The notes under the pieces: generated by a model
The model's database searches: none
What the model was told of the DNA's origin: nothing
The model's input: only the letters and a program-made list of their open reading frames with translations
In this document: piece by piece, positions 54,347 to 64,000 of the stretch
How positions within the stretch are numbered: the first letter of the stretch is position 1
How the letters are laid out: each line of letters starts with the position of its first letter
Position numbers and translations under genes: made by a program
Assembly (NCBI RefSeq): GCF_014529535.1
Contig: NW_023503307.1
Span: forward strand, 1,357,739-1,421,738
Length of the DNA: 64,000 bases
Direction: 5' to 3'
Source of the DNA: Bradysia coprophila
Lineage: Eukaryota; Arthropoda; Insecta; Diptera; Sciaridae

Positions 54347-54604
54347 ATGGGACCATTCCCAGATTCATCGCACTCAGAGGAATTGTTTGCGTTAGCGCTT
54401 GTAGTAAATAGTTTTAATGATTCAACTCAGTCCTACATTGAAGTCGATTTGAAGGGATACACGCTGAAGTACACTCTAAAATTGATCAAATCGACAGAGA
54501 AAATCAAAAGCTGTACACTCAGACTCTTCGAATTTCAGAATATGTTTCAAATAGATGCAAAAAACATTGTTTTGCTGACTGAATACGTGCCTATTAAACA
54601 GTAA
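54347..54604 (+). CDS. Hypothetical 85-residue protein
   Basis: An open frame MGPFPDSSHSEELFALALVV, then EVDLKGYTLKYTLKLIKSTE, ending EYVPIKQ. No signal peptide, membrane segment or family motif is recognised; its regular alternation of hydrophobic and charged residues looks protein-like. It lies 210-225 bp from the divergent minus frames at 53918-54136. Coding status is uncertain. Confidence 0.3.
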   Translation: MGPFPDSSHSEELFALALVVNSFNDSTQSYIEVDLKGYTLKYTLKLIKSTEKIKSCTLRLFEFQNMFQIDAKNIVLLTEYVPIKQ

Positions 54605-54831
54605 ATCAATAAGAAATTTTACACATTCCGGTACAAATGAACAGAAACAAACGATAAACGAGACAAGCTGAATTCTTTGGTCATTCGTATTTATAGAAAT
54701 ATGAATGAAGTACACAATTGTTTTACACATTTCATTGAAAAGCGACATTGTTTCGGCGTCAAAAGAAAGCAAAAAAAAACAAAGTTGAATAACATGCACT
54801 TTCTTGTACTCTAGCAGCTAAAAATGCGAAG

Positions 54832-55130
54832 GTGTGTGCGTGTTATGACCCAGAACAAAATAATGCATTTATATCAAAGTGCGGTTCCGTTAACTTATAT
54901 GTGGTAAGTATAAGTAATATAAGCAGATTCTACTTGCGTTTACAAGAAATTGTGTCGCATGTTTTATACTCATATGATGCTTCGATCTACTTTTTGTTGC
55001 GATTTCTTTACATTAATTTCCAGATGAGTAAATTTGTAATACTTGGTTATGGTATAGCGAATAATTAAATTTTATCTATCAGGTTTTGGTCAGAGCCGGT
55101 CTAGCTGGTCACAGTCTTTCGGGTAAGTAA
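54832..55130 (+). repeat. Duplicated noncoding segment, copy 1
   Basis: It matches 58450-58815 in order through GACCCAGAACAAAAT, GTTCCGTTAACTT, TTCGATCTACTTTT, AGATGAGTAAATTTGTAAT, TTATCAGGTTTT and CTAGCTGGTCA. The copies differ by several indels. Neither encodes a protein. Confidence 0.8.
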
Positions 55131-55699
55131 TATGGCTTTTAGCAATAATCATTAACACTATGATCGATATATGCTTTCTTCTGCTGTAACATAATTTCAA
55201 TAATACTTCTTTGATGTGAGAATTCTATACAGTTGGAAGTTAATGTAGCTCTTCATTATGAAAATTGTTACGTGCAACTGTAGATGTGAATTGAGAATTT
55301 TATCTGATCGATGTCTTATAGTGAAGGTACGTACATTACATTTGCTCGCAAATATGCTGTTTTGACTATGGGCCGCTTAGTGACTATTTCGGGTACCATG
55401 AAAAATTCAGCCGCTCTGGTGCCTTTGCTTGGAGTCACTCTTCACCATTCAATTCATCTTCTTTTTCTCGAAAATTTAAAGAAATTATGAAAAACATCTA
55501 TTATATAAACAGCCTCGATGAAGCTTCATCGAGGCTGTTTACTATTATACCGTTAGACTTAAAAATATTCTTGGAACAAAGGTAGGTAATTCAACTCCGA
55601 CTTTTCGTAAAACCTTTTTTTTGATGACACAAAATGGTATTTAAGTTTCCTTGAAAGGCATACTTGATATACATGTAATTCGAAGCATATGGTAAGGGC
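55131..55699. other. Intergenic with a perfect palindrome
   Basis: At 55506-55541, 36 bp form a perfect palindrome (TAAACAGCCTCGATGAAG and its complement, centre AAGCTT). Otherwise no gene is seen. Confidence 0.6.
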
Positions 55700-56430
55700 A
55701 AAGCATTTGTCCATTGTTATAGATGATGAATCCGCAAAAAATCTGTCTGTCCTTCTGTGAAGGGCATAAATTGAGTGAATTTCAACCGACTCTATAAAAA
55801 TCATTAAAAGGTAATCATAATTGTGAGGTTAAGTTCTAAGATGGTCATATTAGGGTCGGTCCATCCTACGATCGCCGCCTAAGTGTTTTATGTGTTTTCG
55901 AGTTTATTTTCGACAAAATAAATTTGATAAGTGTAACTGAAACGGCAAATTAGTTTATTTAAATCGCAGTCGTGAGTTAGGGCTCTTAGAGCTTGGGATA
56001 ATTTAATATTAAATGGGAAGTGATTTACCCCTCGACTGTTTGCAAGTAAATAAAGACAAATTTTCCTCATTTTCATTTTAAAGAGGTAAATGAATAGCCT
56101 TTGTCCTTGTTGTGGGCCCTTAGTTTGAAGCTGCTTACTGTAGGTGTAATTTTTGGTAATTTTATTTTTACTTGAAAGGTACTTCGACCGGGCTGGCACT
56201 TTCATAATTGGGGTATGGGTCTGCTACGTCTTCCATTCGTTTATATTCCATTCCTAGTAACAAAATACCTTGCCATGGATGGGATGTTCTTCAACAGGAT
56301 AATGTAAATATATGTTGCAACTTATAATTCATGTTTTAGTTGAAGAAACTTTTGTTTAATGAAAAATATAGTCGATAAGTCCATTAGTGAAAAGTAACAA
56401 TCAATTGAAAAATGTAACTTTCGTACGGGG
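55700..56430. repeat. Dispersed repeat family B, copy 3 (diverged)
   Basis: Shared with 27694-28911: TCTGTCCTTCTGTG, GTTAAGTTCTAAGATGG, AGGGTCGGTCC and TTTCGTACGGG near the right end. The left end is unclear. Minus-strand frames of up to 105 codons show no domain. Confidence 0.6.
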
Positions 56431-58449
56431 AAAAGTTAAATACGAATAGTTGTTGTGTTTTCGATCAAAAACGCTATCACGCTATTACGAGAACAAGACG
56501 TTTTGTTGAATTTCGAGTAATAAAAATTTTACCGAGAATTTTAGAAACTCGATGAAATCTAGTTTATGGTAACCGTATTTTCTTGCTTCTCAAAATAATT
56601 GCTTTTCATTTTTGTCTACACTTAAGAGCCATAAATGACCATAAAAGTCAAATACTTGTTTTCACACACGAAAAACGCCTATAACTCATTCATTCAAAGA
56701 GCTCTACAATGAAAGCAAAATGTTCATAATTAACTAACAAAAATTTTATTCGGAGTAACTGTTTACACATCCCGATATAGTGCGTATGAAATGTATATGT
56801 GATTTTCTTTTCTTTTTTATGGTCCTCCAGGTGAAATTTAGCTCATTTGAATGGCCTTAGTACAGACCTATTCATTAATTTCACAATTAACAAGAATCCC
56901 ACATTAGACGCGAAGTAAACAAAAAGCAAGAAAAAGTTTTACTTTTTGTGGGTTTTGTTTGTTTCATTCGTTCCACATGTAAGAACTACGATCCCTATCT
57001 ATTTCTTACATTCGTACGTGTGAGTGAAACCACAAATAAACAAGTCACATATTCATGGATTGCAATCCAATTGATGTTATTCATACCACATGCAATATCC
57101 ACGTTATAATACACACACGAAACTGTCGTAACATTGGTAATTCTTTTGTGGAATGAATTGGACTGTAATTGTGACTTCTTTTTTTTCTGAGCCTGTACAG
57201 TGTACACGTAAAACGTTTATTGAAGGATTGTTTGCAAACGTTCGGTAGAGTTTGTAGAATACACAGATAACAATTTTTAGTTCGAGACTTGATGATGAAA
57301 GGATAAAATCAGTGTGTCGCTATTACTAGCGATTGGCAAAACCATTGGTGATTTGAACTTTCTGCAAACACAAAATTACGGTACCCGAAGTCAAATATGA
57401 AACTCTCATCGACTGAGGAATTTCATTTACAAAAATCGAAAATTTTGTAGGCTGGGAGCGGTTGACGTAATAATAAATAAAAAAATTTCTACAGAAACTC
57501 TCAAAAAGTTAACGAAATTAGAGAATTTAAATTATCGGAATTAGGCCCTGTAACAGCTGTATCACAAAACCATCACGGGACCGTATGCATACTTTCGATT
57601 CGTATGATTTTACTTATATACTTCTGTTGATTTATTTTGAGCCGCACAGAACCACAACGAAAAGAGACAGTCAAGAGACAACAGGACAATGGACAATTTA
57701 AAAGACAAAAAAATTTCATTTTTGTGAAATAAATTTTTTTTATTCTTTATTCATGCAAGATTTTATTACCTTAACGTGTCTATGATGACGGGGCACTTAA
57801 ACGAAATAAATTATTTTAAAAAAAATTAAAAATTAAAACGGAAGTGTTAAAACAAAAACAAAGTTTTTAGTTAAAGATATGACAATATAATATTAAAAAC
57901 GATCTGCTTAAATAACAAAATCTTATTTAACAATTCCAGCAATTTTTCTTTAATTAAAAAGTGTAAACAATTCGAGTATTGTATAAACAAAGCACTATAA
58001 ACCATATAAGGGGTAAAGAAGAAGAGAAATTAAAATGAAAATTTTATTGTCCACTCGCACTATGCAAATAAATATTTATGTTAATAAGAATATAAACTGT
58101 TGGTGTGCTTGTCCTTTGACAGTAAATGTTTTTGTTTTACATCATGAACAAAGAATGAAAAGATTTCATTGTTAAAATGGTCTGAAGAGGTCTAAGTATA
58201 TCATGGAAATGAAGAACAATTGAATAGTACGAGCTGTATGGAGTAATGTAAAATAAAATTGTATGAATGAGTGTGGAATGGAATAACATGCGTTTTATGT
58301 GTTTCAGTCAATTGAAATATGAATATATTTTGTTTATGAGAAGTGACATCATAAAAGTGACACATGAAAATTGTAGTTAAATTAAAAATTATTTTTTTTT
58401 AGTTTTAAAAATTGTGTGCGTGCTATATAAAAAAAAGAGTGTAAATGTA
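56431..58449. other. Intergenic, no gene seen
   Basis: Two kilobases of AT-rich DNA. A 70-codon minus frame at 56995-57207 lacks features. No structured repeat noticed. Confidence 0.4.
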
Positions 58450-58815
58450 ATAAAAAAGGTGTGTATTGTGGCTGACCCAGAACCAAAATGCATTAATTTC
58501 AAATTGTTGTTCCGTTAACTTTGTAGTTTTATGAAAATATTGCAATATAAACGGAGAGAGAGAGATTCCTACTTGCATTTAAAAAAAAACGAGAAATGGT
58601 AATTTGTGTCACATGTAGTATGACTACGACGCAACACGGTACATATATTATACTGGGCTGGTAAATGATGTTTCGATCTACTTTTCCGCAGAGTTGGATT
58701 TCTTTATATGAATATTTCTAGATGAGTGAATTTGTAATGCAATGTTAAATGGATGATTTATTTGAATTTATCAGGTTTTCCAGAATCTAGTCTGGCTGGT
58801 CATGTAATTTGGTAA
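58450..58815 (+). repeat. Duplicated noncoding segment, copy 2
   Basis: Homolog of 54832-55130, expanded by a GAGAGAGAGA microsatellite (58554-58565) and AT insertions. It lies about 760 bp downstream of the Osiris gene E stop codon. Confidence 0.8.
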
Positions 58816-59577
58816 AGAGAAAATTGCTTTTCTACCATTAGACGCTTGTGTGGTACACATACGCATTTAAAAAAAATAAAACTAAACGAAAAAAATTTAG
58901 AACCGATGGAATTCTGCTTTCTTTTCCAGTAATTATAAAACCGCTGCTGATAGAACCGATATATATTATGATATTTATACGTATGCCAGTCATAATGAAT
59001 AACATCGATGATATATATATATATATATTGATATATGCATGCAATAAAGTTCAAGAGATTATTTATAGAGAAAAATAAAATAAAAAGAAAAGCATCCAAT
59101 AGGAGCTTCGCGAAAAGAAGTAAGTTATAAATGTAGTTGAGGAATTTTTTAGAGTAAGTATACGATTAGGTTGTGCCGTTGATAACTATTTTACAGATAT
59201 GGTAATCGGTCACAGTTTGGATTTGTTGAAATGGTTTCGGAAGTCGTCAGAACTGTGTGTGCGTGCGTGGTATTTTGTATGATCGTATGTGTGTGCGTGT
59301 GTATTACTTAGTTAAAAGTTAGTGTTGATATTTGTTCGTTGTCTCATCATCATAACAAATAAATATAAAAAAAAATTATTAAAATAAATATGAAAATAAA
59401 TTACTTATTGACTATGAGGACACATTTGATCAATATATATTTAATAATAATCGTCGTATTGATCGACCGTTAAATAAAAAAAAATCGATATTTTGTTGTG
59501 AGTTCTGTGTACGTGTGTATTGAATAGAGAAGAAAATAAATAAATTAACTTAGACCTAACGAAATTTACGTTAATTA
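58816..59577. other. Downstream flank of Osiris gene E
   Basis: AT-rich, with an (AT)n microsatellite at about 59010-59030. It probably includes the 3' UTR; ATTAAA on the minus strand near 59443 is a possible weak poly(A) signal. No other gene. Confidence 0.4.
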
Positions 59578-62500
59578 CTATTTTGTATGTGCTGCATAAG
59601 CTAAATTATGTCCGGCTGACGAACGTCCATAATGGGCATGCTCATCGAACGACTGATGTGGCGATGCCACCACTTCGTAACTCTGTGACGAGTGTTTTGA
59701 TTCAAATAATTTTTTCAGTCCTATGATGCCCGACAAAATCAACGCCAATTTTCCTATGATCAGAGCTTTGAATGCAACGAGAGCCAAGAAACCAAGTACT
59801 AACGGCAAAAGGGCAGCTGCTTTAAGCTTGAATAGAAGTAAAAGTGGCAACAAATATTTTCGGTGTTTTTTGCCGCCACCACCACCTCCGCCACCGCCGC
59901 CTCCCTTTCCACGTGCTGCAAACAAACGTTAATTTTGTAGAATGTCAACTCTGTTCACGAATTTCCGAATTTAGAACAAACCCAACCACTAACAATTCAA
60001 AATTTTTTTAATAAATTTTCATATCCGTACCTTCTTCTAATGACGTTTGCAAATCTTCAATTGAGTCTTTTGGTACTTTGAACTGTAATGTGTGTGTGGC
60101 TAAAAATCGTGCTACTCGATCCACAAGCAATGAATCAACTTCAAGTTCTCGTGCTTCCGGCTCTGCAGGCAGGTTGATTTCATTCATTGAACGACCTTGA
60201 TTAATTGGTTCAGTTTGTAGGAATGCGACACCTTCGCCAATTTCGATGTCGCCATCCGTTGCATCAACATATCGAAGTGCTCGTTCCTGAAAAAATAGTA
60301 TTTTGTGGCGTTCAGTCACTGAACTTCAGTGGGAGATCCATTTTATTTTTTAAAAACGTTTTCGACAGACACCGAGATGTGCGACTTATTTGCACTAGTG
60401 CGTTAAAGTGACTTTTACGAACTTTGACGATTTGGAAACCTTTTGTATGGTGCTCTGAGCAAACGATGTGTTGCTAAGCTCACCCACGGCTCGTATTTGT
60501 GATCTCACATCTAGTGCATTAAAATTGTTTTGAACTACGAGATACGAACGTTCTACCGGCGAACGGTGGTCATCGTTCTTGAGGTGCGTTTTACGAAAGT
60601 TACTGTTGTAAATATTGTAACACATAAAGTTATTTCATGCTATTTGTGATTGATTACGACTAATTGAAATAGTTGACAAATTTGTACTCTGTATCTTCTT
60701 CAAATCGATACAAATCTACTACACACAAGGAATTTTGAAAACCGACACATTTTCTGTTTCTGTGTTTTACTTGAGTTTCTGATTTCTTCAAAGTTCTTTG
60801 AGTGCACAGTCATACACATTTAAAAGTGCCGTCATTACTATAAGTTGCTTATTTCTCCAACTTCTCTAATTTCTCCACAAGTGTATGGAGAAATGAGAGA
60901 AACAAGCAAAATAAAAGAATTATAATGACAGTACTTTTAAATATGCATCGCCGTACATCATTTGATTTTAAATATTTCAATTAGCTACAAAACAAGATCA
61001 AATTCGTCAGATAAACACAGATGAACGAATTTCCCAGCGGACACATAATGTACTATTATATTTTCTTGATTCTCACCTAACTGAATTTGGCTCTAGGCTT
61101 AATATAAATTATGCTGTCAGAGCGCTGTGAAGTATATTACATGACATAGCTCAGTTAAAAGTAAAAGTTACCTGTTTATATGACCATCGGGCCTCGACGT
61201 CAAGTTGGGGCAAAAATGTCAGGCGAAAAATTAACTTTTAAATACGAATAAGTGGCAATATTTACACGCATTTCTAAATATTTGACATGACAGAGCCGTG
61301 ATTTGAGGTATATTGAGTTGGAACTATGTGGTCCACGGAGCATAGCAATAGAGATTAAGAGTTTTTCCATCTAAATTCAACCCTACTAGACCCGTCAAAC
61401 CGCCGCACTTCACGATTTTGCATTGATCTGGTGGTATACTTTTTGCGAGTAAATTGAAACAAGCAAAATTCCAGACACTTTTTTTGGGTGCCTAAACTCC
61501 AGGGGAATTGCCTTTAAGAAAATTAAAAATAAGTATGTGAAGGGGTGTACTGTACAGCACATGTACAAGTCAAAGGAGTATGTTATGTATGTACGTATAG
61601 ATATGAAAGTACCTGTAATATGAATTGTGAAGGAGTAATATGTAATTGTGTGTATGGTGGTGAGGGTATAGCACCTAAAGGTAATAATAGTCTAAAATAG
61701 CCTTTACTTCATTTTGTATTAGGATATTTGTTTCAGTAGAATCACAATAGAGCATGTCACGCAGTAGTAGTTTTTGTCAAAATGTAATAGATCACGCTCT
61801 ACTCTCCATCGTTCCATTCAGTACAAACGTGTAAATTTTGTATAACATTTCAATCCACACATTATGCGGACCTTCTGCCAATTTTAATTAGAACATTTGA
61901 TTTAAAATAAATTACTTCTTGAGTATGCTAAATCATGTGTAGTGAGAAATTCGCAAAAATTACCTTTTCTCCAAGAAAAAGTTACATGGTCCTCTAGTAA
62001 GAAGTTTGGAGAACTAGAAACCCAACATATTGAAATTCTATTTTCAAATAAATGAAAATTATTTTGAAGGGACGATAAAAATTTAGATCTTTTTTGGGGG
62101 TTAGACTGCGTCAAGTCCTCCGCTATCGCTCCGGACATGATAACAATATATTAAGAAGGGTCTGGCAAAATAAGAAGTCGTTCACATTTAATTTGCATTC
62201 GATAATTTTTAGACGGGACCAATCAGAATAAAACCCTAAGAAAATGAAAACCGAGAGGGTACAATAATTTTACGATATTCTAAATAGTCTGAGTTCTAAA
62301 TAGTATTAAAATCTAACGGAATGACATTTCGAACGATTTCACAAGTTTTGTAAAATTTTAGTTATCCTGTTTGTATTTGCGAGCAATAATAATCAGTAAG
62401 ATCACTTGCATAACATAATGAATTGATCTATTCCGGTCTTCTATTCAAAACTTTGTTTGTGTTGCTGCTAGATGCTTTTAGAGGTCCATGATCTGTCTAC

Positions 62501-63071
62501 AAATGTACAAAAATGTTGATCAAGGTTTCTTCACATTTTTTTTACATTTAATGATTTAAAAATGGCAGATATGGTAATTCCCGACTCAGGGTCTTTTGAG
62601 GGTTCAAAGTTTCTAAATTTTAGAGGAATGCAACGAACATATAATATAACAATGTTTTTCTTTCAGGAATCAATATGTAACAACACTCTCAATTGTCACT
62701 TTTTTCGGAACCGACCAAAAACTGATCCAACATATTTGTCGTACACAGAGAATGTCCATAGTTTTATGTTTAAAAATGATGGGTAAACGAGTATTGATTC
62801 AGGATCAAAATAAAAATCACTTCTCTTTGCAAAATTAATCAGATTTAACTCTTAAGTTTTACGTTTTTTTTATGTTCCTTTACGCGAAAATTTCAAATCA
62901 CATTAAATTCCACATTTAACATTCTTCAACACTTACCTTCATACACAAAAACATAGAATTATCGCCACACTCCTTAATCATTTTCAGTGCTGATGTCAAT
63001 AGACCATCCGTTTCGGAGGGCAGCGCATTCACAATGCCAACAAGGGCAATAAACACACACAAATTTCTCAT
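59578..63071 (-). CDS. Osiris family protein (DUF1676), gene E, three exons
   Basis: Exons 62937-63071, 60031-60286 and 59578-59915, with introns of 2650 and 115 bp, encode 242 residues. The start at 63071 gives a signal peptide (MRNLCVFIALVGIVNA); an ATG nine codons upstream would add polar residues. C35 and C43 are the cysteine pair, and exon 1 ends at FLCMK. Exon 2 opens ERALRYVDATDGDIEIGEGV and ends at QTSLEE. Exon 3 begins ARGKGGGGGGGGGGGKKHRK, an unusual poly-glycine run in the normally basic linker. A hydrophobic helix follows (LPLVLGFLALVAFKALIIGK, then LALILSGIIGLKKLF), then a tail with YEVVASPH and LAYAAHTK. The EEARG junction, helix and tail fit DUF1676 closely. A TATAAA lies at about 63123-63128 on the minus strand. 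Confidence 0.95.
60818..60942. mobile_element. Foldback element in intron 1 of Osiris gene E
   Basis: ATTTAAAAGTGCCGTCATTA pairs with TAATGACAGTACTTTTAAAT, and inner CTTATTTCTCCAACTTCTCT pairs with AGAGAAA / AAGCAAAATAA-type sequence. About 125 bp, non-coding. Confidence 0.75.
60943..62091. other. Intron 1 of Osiris gene E, no separate gene
   Basis: Intronic DNA without a supportable embedded gene. A 78-codon minus frame at 61902-62138 overlaps the dispersed repeat and is not called. Confidence 0.45.
62092..62143. repeat. Dispersed repeat, copy 2 (intronic)
   Basis: Almost identical to 7146-7203: GTTAGACTGCGTCAAGTCCT then CCGCTATCGCTCCGGACATG. Confidence 0.8.
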
Positions 63072-64000
63072 ATTCTTTTGTCTGAATTCAATTTGCAACC
63101 CCGAATTTTGTTTTTTTTTTTGTTTATATCAACACCGATAAAAATGAATTAACTCTTTATCAATCAGTCTAACGGATATATTGCGAAAAAATAATAATAT
63201 TTTTTTTAGTTTACTTTTTGAATCAAGTTGTTAGTCAGAAGGCAACCGGTGAACTGTGACTAGAAGACATTGATGTTCGCGTTTTATTCTCGCAGATTGC
63301 AGTAACGATATAGAATATAAATTATTGTCCGATTTATAAATGTACTGACTTGGTTTTGCTGATAATAGTTAAATACATTAAACCATGTAAATAAAAGTTT
63401 TATATGTACCGAGGAGTGTACAGTTTTGTTACACAGTGTGGTGGGAAAGTTAATCAATAGAGAACTTGTATCAGACATTTTTTTTTTGCTTCTTCGTTGC
63501 TTTTTTTTTGAATATATACGGGGAGAGAAAATGCTTTATTTGTTTGCTTAAAGTAATCTTTTTTTTAAATGTCTCGCAAATAAAAATGTATGTCCATTGT
63601 ATATCAATAGAATTTAATAACCTACTTCATTTAATAAAAAAAACCGCATTTTATTATTAACTTGGAGACACCACATTTTTTTCTTCGTTAAATTACATTT
63701 CTTTCCACTTTTGTCGTGTCTTACACATATCACCTGTACACAAATAACAATATTTTTTCTGCATACCATAACAGCAGTGATATGGCACCAACAACGAATC
63801 TCCAATTTATAAATATATAAATATAAAAAACACACTCGCTGGTATGGTAATAGTATATATATAAGTGTAAGTGTTGTACAAGTGCATCCTACAGATGATA
63901 TATATCGAAATTATATGGTCACTGTGACAATATGCTTTCTGTACAGTAAATAGATCCGACTGAGTGTCAAGGTAATAGTGTCAATTCATTAAGTGCCAAA
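63072..64000. other. Upstream flank of Osiris gene E
   Basis: TATAAA on the minus strand at about 63123-63128 is the best promoter candidate. The rest, to the window edge, is AT-rich with no supportable gene. Confidence 0.4.

Noticed and set aside
1-64000. CRISPR array or prokaryotic operon structure
   Set aside because: No regularly spaced identical repeats with unique spacers and no Shine-Dalgarno-led operons; all features are those of an insect nuclear genome.

Overview
The window is eukaryotic nuclear DNA, AT-rich and full of foldback transposons. It carries five Osiris-family genes (DUF1676), which exist only in insects. Compact introns with GT..AG ends, TATA plus TCAGT-type core promoters, 5S- and tRNA-derived SINEs and a CS-alpha-beta defensin also fit an insect. 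A dipteran, perhaps nematoceran (fungus-gnat-like), is my best guess. The species is not determined from sequence alone.

Host genes from left to right: Osiris gene A (minus, 9270-10124, 2 exons); Osiris gene B (plus, 23786-24580, 1 exon); Osiris gene C (minus, 31554-32375, 3 exons); a 60-residue invertebrate defensin precursor (minus, 34552-34854, 3 coding exons) that open-reading-frame scans miss because its exons are tiny; Osiris gene D (minus, 41280-43687, 3 exons); and Osiris gene E (minus, 59578-63071, 3 exons, with a 2.65-kb intron). Each Osiris product has a signal peptide, a pair of N-terminal cysteines, the DUF1676 core, a hydrophobic alpha-helical segment and a polar C-terminal tail. 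All five join in frame with canonical splice sites. The array matches the tandem Osiris cluster of insects, whose products act in the secretory and endosomal pathway of cuticle-secreting epithelia.

Most of the remaining DNA is mobile or formerly mobile. There is a 5'-truncated non-LTR reverse transcriptase (3823-6033) bracketed by the same AT-rich tandem repeat. There is a head-to-head pair of gene fragments, SEC63 and an unidentified coiled-coil protein (16742-17830). A MITE family with CAACGCAC ends makes 7-bp target duplications (four copies with exact duplications). Several elements have exact 8-bp duplications (1508, 35150, 44318, 47272). The 1.6-kb foldback at 35150-36742 carries an exon-like fragment and a nested MITE.

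From 48.7 to 53.8 kb there is a complex rearranged block: a 1.27-kb near-identical inverted duplication carrying a 5S-rRNA-derived SINE, 401-bp direct repeats around one arm, arrays of a 42-bp palindromic unit, and a 70-bp tandem repeat. The likeliest previously undescribed items are the defensin gene inside the Osiris array, the 7-bp-duplication MITE family, and the palindromic 42-bp repeat whose two arms appear to change together between subfamilies.
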